Source: an uncultured Faecalibacterium sp.
GTDB lineage: Bacteria > Bacillota > Clostridia > Oscillospirales > Ruminococcaceae
DNA: 16,208 bases
Direction of reading: 5' to 3'
Assembly: GCA_900540455.1 (NCBI GenBank)
Contig: UQGD01000040.1
Coordinates: 1 to 16,208, forward strand
Part shown: positions 6,788-13,602 of the stretch, piece after piece
Layout of the letters: every line of letters begins with the position of its first letter
How positions within the stretch are numbered: position 1 is the first letter of the stretch
Translations under genes and position numbers: made by a program
Notes under the pieces: model-generated
Told to the model about the DNA's origin: nothing
The model's input: only the letters and a program-made list of their open reading frames with translations
Database searches by the model: none

Positions 6788-7930
6788 TTGAAACGCATTT
6801 CCAAACTGCTCTGCCTGGCGTGTGCCGGTGCGCTGGTGCTTCAGCTGGCAGGGTGCAGCTTTTTCCAGAAGGACGGCGCCGATGCCAATGCAGAGAGCGG
6901 CGTATCCATCTACGGCAAGGTCTCGGATTTTGACTATGAGAACTTTGATTACAGCGCAGGTCTGGACGAGAACGGCTACTGGTCTGGGGTCAAGGCGCTG
7001 GATCATGTCAAGCTGCCGGAGGATGCAGCGGCGATCCCGGTGCCCAAAGCAGAGGTGCAGCCTACCAGTGAGGAGATCCAGGCCGAGATCGACAATCTGC
7101 TGCGGATGAATGCTGCCACCACCCAGGTCACCAACCGGGCGGCAGCCAACGGCGACACCGTAAACATCGACTACACCGGCACCGTGGATGGGGTGGCGTT
7201 TAACGGCGGCGCAGCCGCAGGCTACGACCTGACTCTGGGCAGCGGCAGCTTTATTGATGGCTTTGAGGATCAGGTGGTGGGCCACACCCCCGGCGAGACC
7301 TTTGATGTCAAGGTCACGTTCCCGGATGGGTACGGTGACACCACCGATGCCGAGGGCAACACCATGACCCTTTCCAACCAGAAGGCGGTGTTCTCGGTCA
7401 CGCTGAACTACATCAGCGAGACCGTGCTGCCCACGCTGAACGATGAATGGGTAGATGCCAGCTTTGGCGCCACCGACGATATCCACACCGTGGCAGACCT
7501 GGAGGCACTGTGCAGCGAGCTGCTCACCGATGCCAATATTAAAGACTATGTGATGGACTATCTGATGAAAAACTCGGAGTTCAAGGCGCTGCCCGAGGTC
7601 ATCACGGATTATCAGGTCAACCAGTGCCTGAACTACTACAACACCATGGCAAAGTATTACGGCTATGGCCTGGAGGACTTTGTCAAGGAAACGGCCGGCT
7701 ACGAGAATGCCGATGCCCTGCTGGCCAGCATGGACGCAAACCTGGAGCGCTACTCCCAGGAGGCGCTGCTGTACCAGGCCGTGGCAGAGAGCCTTTCTAT
7801 CGCCCCCACCCAGGAGCAGCTGGACCGCTACTCCTCCTACAATGAGGTATATGGCGAGAATTACTGCCGCATGGTGGCTTTGATGGACGCCGTGTCGGAG
7901 ACGCTGCGCACCGGCGCTGTGCTGAGCTGA
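6788..7930 (+). CDS. Trigger-factor-like FKBP lipoprotein (extracytoplasmic foldase)
   Basis: A 380-residue predicted lipoprotein. The signal peptide is basic (MKRISK), then hydrophobic, ending in the lipobox LAGC with C23 as the lipidated residue. After a linker, about 85-120 resembles the helix before a trigger-factor PPIase. An FKBP-type prolyl isomerase domain covers about 122-208 (GDTVNIDYTGTVDGVAFNGG; FIDGFEDQVVGHTPGETFDV). The rest (about 212-345) resembles the helical trigger-factor C-terminal chaperone arms. The ribosome-binding N-domain is missing, replaced by the lipoprotein signal, so the protein should fold exported proteins at the outer face of the membrane (inference). The start is TTG at 6788: AGGAGGG (6772-6778) lies exactly 9 nt upstream and no ATG or GTG fits better. 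It is monocistronic, with promoter 6684-6712 and terminator 7946-7997. Confidence 0.88.
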   Translation: MKRISKLLCLACAGALVLQLAGCSFFQKDGADANAESGVSIYGKVSDFDYENFDYSAGLDENGYWSGVKALDHVKLPEDAAAIPVPKAEVQPTSEEIQAEIDNLLRMNAATTQVTNRAAANGDTVNIDYTGTVDGVAFNGGAAAGYDLTLGSGSFIDGFEDQVVGHTPGETFDVKVTFPDGYGDTTDAEGNTMTLSNQKAVFSVTLNYISETVLPTLNDEWVDASFGATDDIHTVADLEALCSELLTDANIKDYVMDYLMKNSEFKALPEVITDYQVNQCLNYYNTMAKYYGYGLEDFVKETAGYENADALLASMDANLERYSQEALLYQAVAESLSIAPTQEQLDRYSSYNEVYGENYCRMVALMDAVSETLRTGAVLS

Positions 7931-7945
7931 GCAGATCTGTTATAG

Positions 7946-7997
7946 AAAACCGCCGCACCCATCCTTTGCAAAAAGGAACAGGGTGCGGCGGTTTTTT
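7946..7997 (+). terminator. Intrinsic terminator of the foldase lipoprotein gene
   Basis: A perfect 15-bp stem, AAAACCGCCGCACCC (7946-7960) with its complement (7981-7995), and a T-run to 7997. The 20-nt loop contains a smaller hairpin (TCCTTT/AAAAGGA). Confidence 0.92.
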
Positions 7998-8052
7998 GTT
8001 TGCTGCAACGGTAAAATTTTTGTGAATAGTGGGCTTTGCCCGGCTCATCCTA

Positions 8053-8081
8053 TTGACAAGGGAAATGGTTTGGAGTACACT
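8053..8081 (+). promoter_or_regulatory. Sigma-A promoter of clpB
   Basis: A perfect TTGACA (8053-8058), 17-nt spacer and TACACT (8076-8081). The predicted start near 8088 falls inside the CIRCE element, the usual arrangement for HrcA repression. Confidence 0.85.
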
Positions 8082-8082
8082 T

Positions 8083-8109
8083 TTAGCAGTCAAAGCACGA
8101 GAGTGCTAA
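8083..8109 (+). promoter_or_regulatory. CIRCE operator (HrcA site) of clpB
   Basis: TTAGCAGTC-N9-GAGTGCTAA, matching the CIRCE consensus TTAGCACTC-N9-GAGTGCTAA with a single mismatch in the left arm. It directly follows the promoter of clpB. This predicts HrcA repression of clpB, relieved on heat shock; in many Firmicutes clpB is instead under CtsR. Confidence 0.92.
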
Positions 8110-8141
8110 CGACGAAGCAGATGGCACATGGAGGTGCAAAA

Positions 8142-8207
8142 ATGAACAGTCTTGTTTTACGCTCCACCCCGTACCGGCTTTCTGCACTGCCGTTCTGGAA
8201 GCGGTAG
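8142..8207 (+). CDS. 21-codon leader ORF between CIRCE and clpB
   Basis: ATG at 8142 is preceded by GGAGG (8130-8134) with an ideal 7-nt gap, and the frame runs 21 codons (MNSLVLRSTPYRLSALPFWK and one Arg) to TAG. It lies in the roughly 175-nt clpB leader and ends 63 nt before the clpB start. I do not recognise the peptide. It could be a translated leader peptide, a remnant of a small heat-shock gene formerly under CIRCE, or a chance ORF that happens to have a good ribosome site. A second frame just beyond it reads SFDPLLYDPISI and stop, which does not settle the question. Confidence 0.35.
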   Translation: MNSLVLRSTPYRLSALPFWKR

Positions 8208-8270
8208 CGCACCGAGCTTCGATCCGCTGCTTTATGATCCTATCTCGATCTGAATGGAGGTCGAATGTAT

Positions 8271-10883
8271 ATGAACAATAACCAATTTACCCAAAAAACG
8301 CTGGAAGCACTGCAAGCTGCACAGCAGCTGGCCATTGAGTACCAGCATAATGCCGTAGAACCGGAGCATATGCTCCATGCCCTGGTCACCCAGCAGCAGG
8401 GGCTGATCCCGCAGCTGCTGCAGGCGCTGGGGGCAGACCCCGGCACCTTTTCCGCCGCAGTGGCAGAAAAACTGGCGGCGCTGCCCCGGGTGTCCGGCTC
8501 TGGGCGGGACCCGGACAAGGTGTATATCTCCAATGCGTCCGATAAGGTGCTGTCCGCTGCCGGGCGGGAAGCAGCCGCTATGAAGGATGATTTTATCAGC
8601 GTGGAGCATCTGATGCTGGGCCTGCTGGATGAGCAGACCCCTGCCATTGGGGAGCTGTTCCGGGCTTTTGGCATCCAGAAGGACCGCTTTTTGCAGCAGC
8701 TTACCGCTGTGCGGGGCAACCAGCGGGTGACCACCGATAACCCGGAGGAGACCTACAATGCCCTGAAAAAGTACGGTCAGGACCTGGTGGACCTGGCCCG
8801 CAAGCAGAAGCTGGACCCGGTCATCGGCCGGGATGCAGAGATCCGCAATGTGATCCGCATCCTCTCCCGCAAGACCAAAAACAACCCCTGCCTGATCGGT
8901 GAGCCGGGCGTGGGCAAGACCGCCATTGCCGAGGGGCTGGCACAGCGCATCGTTCGGGGCGACGTGCCGGAAAACCTCAAGGACCGCACCGTGTTCAGCC
9001 TGGATATGGGCGCTCTGGTGGCTGGCGCCAAGTACCGGGGCGAGTTTGAGGAGCGCCTCAAGAGCGTACTGAACGAGGTGAAAAAGAGCGAGGGCCGTAT
9101 CCTGCTGTTTATCGACGAGCTGCACACCATCGTGGGTGCGGGCAAGACCGACGGCGCTATGGACGCAGGCAACCTGCTCAAGCCCATGCTGGCTCGAGGC
9201 GAGCTGCACTGCATCGGCGCCACGACCTTGGACGAGTACCGCCAGTATATCGAGAAGGACCCTGCCCTGGAGCGCCGGTTCCAGCCGGTGCAGGTGGATG
9301 AGCCTACGGTGGAGGATACCATCTCCATCCTGCGCGGATTGAAGGAGCGCTATGAGGTGTTCCACGGCGTCAAGATCGCAGACAGCGCTTTGATCGCCGC
9401 AGCTACCCTGTCGGACCGCTATATCACCGACCGTTTCCTGCCGGATAAGGCCATTGACCTGGTGGATGAAGCCTGTGCCATGATCAAGACCGAGATGGAC
9501 AGCATGCCCAGCGAGATGGACGACCTGGCCCACCGGATCACCCAGCTGCAGATCGAGCAGGTCAGCCTGAAAAAGGAGACCGATGCCCTGAGCCAGAGCC
9601 GCCTGCGGGAGCTGGAAAAGGAGCTGGCCGAGCTGCAGGACAACTTCCGCAGCATGAAAGCCCGCTGGGAAAATGAGAAAAACTCCATTGGTAAGGTGCA
9701 GACGCTGCGGGAGCAGATCGAGCAGACCAATGCAGCCATTGAGAAGGCACAGCGGGAATATGACCTGAACAAGGCCGCCGAGCTGAAATATGGCCGCCTG
9801 CCCCAGCTGCAAAAGGAGCTGGCCGAGCAGGAGAAGCTGGCTGCCGAAAAGAAGGAGGATACCCTGCTGCGGGATCGTGTCACCGAGGAGGAGATCGCCC
9901 GCATCGTGGCCCGCTGGACCGGCATCCCGGTGGAGAAGCTGGTGGAAGGCGAGCGGGAGAAGCTGCTGCACCTGGACGAAGTGCTGCACCGCCGGGTCAT
10001 TGGCCAGGACGAGGCTGTGACCAAGGTGAGCGAGGCCATTCTGCGCAGCCGGGCCGGCATTGCCAACCCCAACCGCCCCATCGGCAGTTTCCTGTTCCTG
10101 GGCCCCACCGGTGTGGGCAAGACCGAGCTGGCCAAGGCTTTGGCGCAGGCACTGTTTGACGATGAGCGCAACATGGTGCGCATCGACATGACCGAATATA
10201 TGGAGAAGTTCAGCGTCAGCCGTCTGATCGGCGCGCCTCCGGGATACGTGGGCTATGAGGAGGGCGGCCAGCTCACCGAGGCGGTGCGCCGCAAGCCCTA
10301 CAGCGTGGTGCTGTTTGACGAGGTGGAAAAAGCCCACCCGGACGTGTTCAACATCCTGCTGCAGGTGCTGGATGATGGCCGCATCACCGACAGCCAGGGC
10401 CGTACCGTGGACTTCAAGAATACGATCCTGATCCTGACCTCCAACCTGGGCAGCGATATCATTCTCAACGACCTGGAGCAGCGCCGGGCAGAGGGCTGTA
10501 ATGAGCTCAGCGAGGAGGCCCGTGACCAGATCGACCGCCTGCTGAAGTCCAAGTTCCGCCCGGAGTTTTTGAACCGGCTGGATGAGATCGTCTATTATAA
10601 GAGCCTGACAAAGGACGAAGCCCGCAGCATCGTGGATCTGCAGCTGCAGGATCTGCGCCGCCGCCTGGACGAAGGCAAACACCTGAAACTGTCGGTGACC
10701 GATGCCGCAAAGGACTTCATCATTGATGCGGCCTATGACAGCGTTTACGGCGCACGCCCCATCAAGCGCTTTATCCAGAGCCGGGTGGAGACCCTGCTGG
10801 CCAAGGCCATCCTGCAGGGCAGCTACGCAGAGGGGGATACCCTGACGGTGGACTGCGGCGAGAACGGCCTGGTGCTGCGCTGA
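8271..10883 (+). CDS. clpB: ATP-dependent disaggregase ClpB
   Basis: An 870-residue Hsp100 chaperone (usual length about 860). It forms hexamers that, with DnaK, pull polypeptides out of aggregates in the cytoplasm. Domains in order: Clp-N repeats (about 1-145, FTQKTLEALQAAQQLA), NBD1 with Walker A GEPGVGKT (210-217) and Walker B FIDE (D282, E283), the long coiled-coil M domain (about 400-525), which marks ClpB rather than ClpA or ClpC, then NBD2 with Walker A GPTGVGKT (611-618) and Walker B LFDE (D683, E684), and a C-terminal domain ending in LVLR. No degradation-linked ClpP loop motif was noticed. The start is ambiguous: ATG 8271 (MNNNQFTQK) has GGAGG 10 nt upstream and the usual N-terminus; ATG 8265 would add two residues but leaves only 4 nt to GGAGG. 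Expression is governed by the CIRCE element at 8083-8109. Confidence 0.97.
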   Translation: MNNNQFTQKTLEALQAAQQLAIEYQHNAVEPEHMLHALVTQQQGLIPQLLQALGADPGTFSAAVAEKLAALPRVSGSGRDPDKVYISNASDKVLSAAGREAAAMKDDFISVEHLMLGLLDEQTPAIGELFRAFGIQKDRFLQQLTAVRGNQRVTTDNPEETYNALKKYGQDLVDLARKQKLDPVIGRDAEIRNVIRILSRKTKNNPCLIGEPGVGKTAIAEGLAQRIVRGDVPENLKDRTVFSLDMGALVAGAKYRGEFEERLKSVLNEVKKSEGRILLFIDELHTIVGAGKTDGAMDAGNLLKPMLARGELHCIGATTLDEYRQYIEKDPALERRFQPVQVDEPTVEDTISILRGLKERYEVFHGVKIADSALIAAATLSDRYITDRFLPDKAIDLVDEACAMIKTEMDSMPSEMDDLAHRITQLQIEQVSLKKETDALSQSRLRELEKELAELQDNFRSMKARWENEKNSIGKVQTLREQIEQTNAAIEKAQREYDLNKAAELKYGRLPQLQKELAEQEKLAAEKKEDTLLRDRVTEEEIARIVARWTGIPVEKLVEGEREKLLHLDEVLHRRVIGQDEAVTKVSEAILRSRAGIANPNRPIGSFLFLGPTGVGKTELAKALAQALFDDERNMVRIDMTEYMEKFSVSRLIGAPPGYVGYEEGGQLTEAVRRKPYSVVLFDEVEKAHPDVFNILLQVLDDGRITDSQGRTVDFKNTILILTSNLGSDIILNDLEQRRAEGCNELSEEARDQIDRLLKSKFRPEFLNRLDEIVYYKSLTKDEARSIVDLQLQDLRRRLDEGKHLKLSVTDAAKDFIIDAAYDSVYGARPIKRFIQSRVETLLAKAILQGSYAEGDTLTVDCGENGLVLR

Positions 10884-10973
10884 CTCGCCCAAAAGGATCG
10901 CACCGCCTGAAATAAGCAGAAAACCAGTGTGTCCCTCCGACCGAGAGGCCCAAGGGTTTGACCGATTTTGATG

Positions 10974-11009
10974 AAAAAGCATCGTGCCCAGAAGGTACGG
11001 TGCTTTTTT
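10974..11009 (+). terminator. Intrinsic terminator downstream of clpB
   Basis: A 15-bp stem with two G-U pairs, AAAAAGCATCGTGCC (10974-10988) with GGTACGGTGCTTTTT (10994-11008), a five-base loop and a T-run to 11009. It lies 90 nt after the clpB stop; nothing else is evident in the gap. It also marks the left edge of the A+T-richer block. Confidence 0.85.
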
Positions 11010-11053
11010 CAGTTTTGATAGGATATGGGAGCATAAAGGGCCTAATGTATTAA

Positions 11054-11233
11054 ATATACTCCGGAGGGGACATCACAATTTGCAAGAAAGAGGTCACAAA
11101 AGTCCAAGAAACGCAAGAAGAGTTTGTGATATATTAGCCCCAAAAGAGCGGGCTAAATAGCTATAAATATCAAGTGTATGTTTTCGAAAAATGTGCTAAT
11201 TGCGGAAGTCTTGGGGGCTGCAATGACTTGTGA
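11054..11233 (+). pseudogene. Possible IS1182-type transposase relic
   Basis: One frame is open from 11054 to 11233 except for a single TAG (11135-11137). Its second half reads PQKSGLNSYKYQVYVFEKCA then NCGSLGGCNDL. The order lysine-serine-glycine, hydrophobic-Tyr, then C-x2-C-x5-C matches the cysteine region of IS1182-family transposases (typically KSGYE...VYECEDCSGCPLKSKC) at every Cys except the first. No terminal inverted repeats, catalytic DDE core or start codon are present, so at most a fragment survives. The match is by eye and short. The region is clearly more A+T-rich than the flanking genes, which supports foreign origin. Confidence 0.3.
11134..11156. repeat. Inverted repeat TTAGCCC-N9-GGGCTAA
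   Basis: Perfect 7-bp arms (11134-11140 and 11150-11156) around nine bases. The geometry mimics CIRCE (N9 spacer, TTAGC/GCTAA ends), but the inner bases differ. It lies about 200 nt before the esterase. It may be a stem-loop or an operator, or chance in A+T-rich DNA. Confidence 0.45.
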
Positions 11234-11249
11234 ATCCATGATCGATAAA

Positions 11250-11263
11250 TTCAAGATCTTGAA
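11250..11263. promoter_or_regulatory. Perfect 14-bp palindrome, candidate operator for the esterase
   Basis: TTCAAGATCTTGAA equals its own reverse complement. It lies 94 nt before the esterase ATG and 9 nt upstream of a candidate -35 box, a normal place for a dimeric regulator. No known regulator consensus is claimed. Confidence 0.4.
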
Positions 11264-11272
11264 ATAATAATG

Positions 11273-11301
11273 TTGATGAGAAAAGGAGGCGGTTTTACAT
11301 A
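11273..11301 (+). promoter_or_regulatory. Candidate esterase promoter
   Basis: TTGATG (11273-11278), 17-nt spacer and TACATA (11296-11301). Both boxes are imperfect. The predicted start near 11308 gives a leader of about 50 nt. Confidence 0.35.
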
Positions 11302-11356
11302 AGGATGAGATAAGAACAATTACCATAGGAGTTTGTTGTTTTTGAAGGAGAAGAAC

Positions 11357-12829
11357 ATGAGAAAAATCGCAAAGATCTCCATTGTGTCCGTACTAGTGTT
11401 ATCCATGATGCTCAGCGGAGCAGCTGCGGCAAATGCTGCCGGACCTGTGGAAACAAAAAACGGTATTTCAAGTGCTGAATTCAGTGACTGGCTGGAGAAT
11501 ATTAAGATTAGACTATTCAATAGAAGCGTCTACACAAAGTATGATCCGGGTGTGACTGTGGAAAGGGATGAGAGATCTCCTACCGGATATACAGCAACCT
11601 TTGTGTATAAGGAGCAGGAGAGCTATCGCTCAAATTCTGGTGTTACGATCAATACCGCAGAGAATGCGTTGACAAAGGTAGAACTATATAGTGATTGCTT
11701 TATGCTGTTTGACCCGGCAGAGGGCAAAATGGGCAGCATTGATGCAGCACTGGGGGTATCGCCTTACCAGTACACTGCCGGGCTGGTACCGGCGGGCGGC
11801 GATGGAAAGACCACCTGCTATGTGGAAATGGAAAAATTTGCGGATGGGCGCTGGGGCGTGCAGGTTCCGCTGTCCAGCGGTGCATTTGTGTACAACTTCC
11901 GAGTGACCGCAGAAAACGGCGATCAGATCGCCCGATTGGACGACCCCAGCAATCCCACGATGGTCAACGGTGCGACCGGAATCCGTAGTCTGTCCAGTAT
12001 GGTTTATGTGCCCTATGATGCAAATAAACAGGGAACGAGCCAGTGGTCCGACCGTTCGGTAGAGATGCCGCAGGCTGATAGCAGCAAGCGTGGAAAGGTG
12101 GAGACGGTCTCGTATACTGGTGCGGATGGCACACAGCATGGACTGGCGGTATATCTTCCGGCAGGGTATAGCGCAGACCGTGCGGAGCCTTATAAAGTCT
12201 TGTATTTATCTCATGGAACATCGGGCGATATCTACGGAAATGAGCTGCGTTGGATGAATGAAGGCGATGTGGCCAATATTACCGATAATCTGATCGCAGA
12301 AGGAAAGACGGAGCCCTTCGTTGTTGTTACAATGAACAACCAGCAGTATAGTCAGGGGCCAGGCAACTCGGGTCCAAACTGGAACTATACGGAGATCGAG
12401 CGGGATCAAATTGACTACATTATGCCTTATGTGGAAAGCCGCTATAACGTCAGCAAGGAAGCGAAGGGCCGCGCCTACGCCGGTTTATCTATGGGAGGAT
12501 CCACCACAAGCAATATGCTGATGCAGCACCCGGAATTGTTTGATTATTACGGGATCTGGAGCTATGCAAACACCGAAGGCTCCTATGGCGGCGTTGAGGG
12601 AATCACAGCGCAAACAGTGCGAGATAGATTGTCTGCCTTGAGCACAAAACCTCACATCATGCTGGCGGCGGGCAGCTGGGACTTTGGTCAGGCTCCGGTC
12701 AAGACATTTGGAGAAAATCTGACCCAGCTGGGTTTTGACTATACATACCTTCAGGTTCCTGCGGCACACGATTGGGAATGCTGGCAGTTGATCTATGCCA
12801 ACGCTGTGGAGAATTTCCTGTGGAAATAA
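11357..12829 (+). CDS. Secreted esterase, CE1/esterase-D type
   Basis: A 490-residue exported protein. The signal peptide covers about 1-28 (MRKIAKISIVSVLVLSMMLS, then GAAAANAAG). A beta-rich N-terminal part (about 40-240; WGVQVPLSSGAFVYNFRV, LDDPSNP) resembles the immunoglobulin-like domain that precedes CE1 esterases. An alpha/beta-hydrolase domain (about 250-490) of the esterase-D/feruloyl-esterase family follows. The triad candidates are S378 (GLSMGG), D442 (AGSWDFG) and H471 (AAHDWECW); HGTSGD (286-291) is the oxyanion-hole region. It probably cleaves acyl or feruloyl esters on plant polysaccharide, or acetyl groups; the substrate is not determined. ATG at 11357 follows AAGGAG (11345-11350) by 6 nt; an in-frame TTG at 11333 has no such site. 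Codon use is more A/T-ended than in clpB or purA. The gene stands alone, without a transporter or regulator beside it. Confidence 0.87.
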   Translation: MRKIAKISIVSVLVLSMMLSGAAAANAAGPVETKNGISSAEFSDWLENIKIRLFNRSVYTKYDPGVTVERDERSPTGYTATFVYKEQESYRSNSGVTINTAENALTKVELYSDCFMLFDPAEGKMGSIDAALGVSPYQYTAGLVPAGGDGKTTCYVEMEKFADGRWGVQVPLSSGAFVYNFRVTAENGDQIARLDDPSNPTMVNGATGIRSLSSMVYVPYDANKQGTSQWSDRSVEMPQADSSKRGKVETVSYTGADGTQHGLAVYLPAGYSADRAEPYKVLYLSHGTSGDIYGNELRWMNEGDVANITDNLIAEGKTEPFVVVTMNNQQYSQGPGNSGPNWNYTEIERDQIDYIMPYVESRYNVSKEAKGRAYAGLSMGGSTTSNMLMQHPELFDYYGIWSYANTEGSYGGVEGITAQTVRDRLSALSTKPHIMLAAGSWDFGQAPVKTFGENLTQLGFDYTYLQVPAAHDWECWQLIYANAVENFLWK

Positions 12830-13167
12830 TCCCATTGACAAGGTGAACGATGTATAGTGAGAGACACTTCCAGGACGATCCCGCTCGGAAAGTGATATCT
12901 TTTAAGAGAGACCCTTTCAGTCGCCTGCGGCGAGAGTTTGTTTCCCTTTTTACCACCTAATAGCAACATCTTCCCCAACTGGGGAAAGTCTTTTGTAGAG
13001 AAAGTCCTTGACAGACAGAGGAACGGACAGCACAGCAAAGGCCCCCACCCTTGCATCCCCCTGCTGAATGTGGTATTCTTATACTAACCGGCAGCGCCGG
13101 GAACAAACGCCCTTTGCAGACCCGGTGGGCTGCAAGGATACGGGCGATGCAGGAGGTTGAGACGACC
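12830..13167. other. Intergenic region with weak hairpins and a repeat relic
   Basis: No gene seen. It holds an imperfect hairpin (CACTTCC/GGAAAGTG, about 12863-12893) followed by ATATCTTTT that may end the esterase transcript. A relic of the type-B repeat follows at 12911-12935. Next is TTCCCC-AACT-GGGGAA (12971-12986) followed by AGTCTTTT, a weak terminator-like hairpin. A TATACT at 13080-13085 could be the -10 of the downstream regulator, but no acceptable -35 is present. Confidence 0.45.
12911..12935 (+). repeat. Degenerate copy of the type-B intergenic repeat
   Basis: ACCCTTTCAGTCGCCTGCGG and the next five bases match the 5' half of the element at 16028-16082 with two differences. The second hairpin (CTCTCCC/GGGGGAGAG) is absent, so the copy is truncated. 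It lies just downstream of the esterase, near the right edge of the A+T-richer block. Confidence 0.6.
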
Positions 13168-13536
13168 ATGCAGATCCACCAGTCTGCCGAGGACTATCTT
13201 GAAACGATCCTGATGCTGACCCAGCGGATGGGCAAGGTGCGCTCCATCGACGTGGTAAATGAGTTGGGCTTTACAAAAGCCAGTGTCAGCATCGCAATGA
13301 AAAAGCTGCGGGAAAACGGCTATATCTCTGTGGATGGAGAGGGCAGCCTGACCTTGCTGCCGCCGGGTCGAGAGATCGCCGAGCGGATCTACAGCCGCCA
13401 TCGTCTGCTGGAGCAGTTCTTTGTTCAGCTGGGCGTGGATGTGCAGACCGCTGCCGAGGATGCCTGCCGGGCAGAGCATATCCTCAGCGAGCAGACCCTG
13501 GAGGCGATCCGGGTTAAAATGTCCGGCAAAGAATAA
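13168..13536 (+). CDS. DtxR/MntR-family metal-dependent regulator, short form
   Basis: A 122-residue DNA-binding regulator with a winged helix-turn-helix (about 5-65; VVNELGFTKASVSIAMKKLR is the recognition region) and a dimerisation/metal domain (about 66-118). Candidate metal ligands are D9, E12, H78 (SRHRLLEQF), C100, E103 and H104 (CRAEH). It lacks the C-terminal SH3-like domain of DtxR/IdeR, as MntR does. The ligand set mixes the MntR acidic residues with the DtxR cysteine, so iron versus manganese cannot be decided. ATG at 13168 is chosen for AGGAGGT (13151-13157) 10 nt upstream; the frame is open to 13051 but without homology. No metal transporter is adjacent, so its targets lie elsewhere. 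It ends at a terminator shared with mazF. Confidence 0.9.
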   Translation: MQIHQSAEDYLETILMLTQRMGKVRSIDVVNELGFTKASVSIAMKKLRENGYISVDGEGSLTLLPPGREIAERIYSRHRLLEQFFVQLGVDVQTAAEDACRAEHILSEQTLEAIRVKMSGKE

Positions 13537-13549
13537 AAGCGCAAAAAAG

Positions 13550-13586
13550 CAGGCTCCCTTGCCCAAAAAGCAAGGGAGCCTGTTTT
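13550..13586. terminator. Bidirectional terminator between the DtxR-type gene and mazF
   Basis: A perfect 13-bp stem, CAGGCTCCCTTGC (13550-13562) with its complement (13570-13582). TTTT follows on the plus strand and CTTTTTT on the minus strand. It sits between convergent genes. Confidence 0.92.
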
Positions 13587-13602
13587 GCGTTTGGAGGGGC
13601 TG

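Noticed and set aside
6452..6804. Several 70-110 codon ORFs on both strands between the CorC-type gene and the foldase gene
   Set aside because: They overlap each other and the promoter of the foldase gene, lack ribosome sites and show low-complexity basic composition. Only the short malic-enzyme-like segment was retained.
8110..8264. A tRNA or T-box in the clpB leader (CTTCGATCC resembles a T-arm)
   Set aside because: No acceptor, D or anticodon stems can be paired around it.
8232..10982. A 916-codon open frame on the minus strand opposite clpB
   Set aside because: It is a shadow of clpB: the sense gene almost never uses TTA, CTA or TCA codons in that register, so the antisense stays open. 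The translated product is Leu/Gln/His-rich, without a domain or ribosome site.
11080..11160. TTG-initiated 26-codon ORF behind GGAGGGG
   Set aside because: The ribosome-site match is good, but the frame overlaps the better-explained transposase-like frame, the start is TTG and the peptide resembles nothing I know.
11178..11267. ATG ORF of 29 codons upstream of the esterase
   Set aside because: No Shine-Dalgarno, and it crosses the palindrome region; probably chance in A+T-rich DNA.
12835..12858. TTGACA and TATAGT after the esterase as a promoter
   Set aside because: The spacer is only about 12 nt, too short for a sigma-A promoter, and no gene follows within a reasonable distance.
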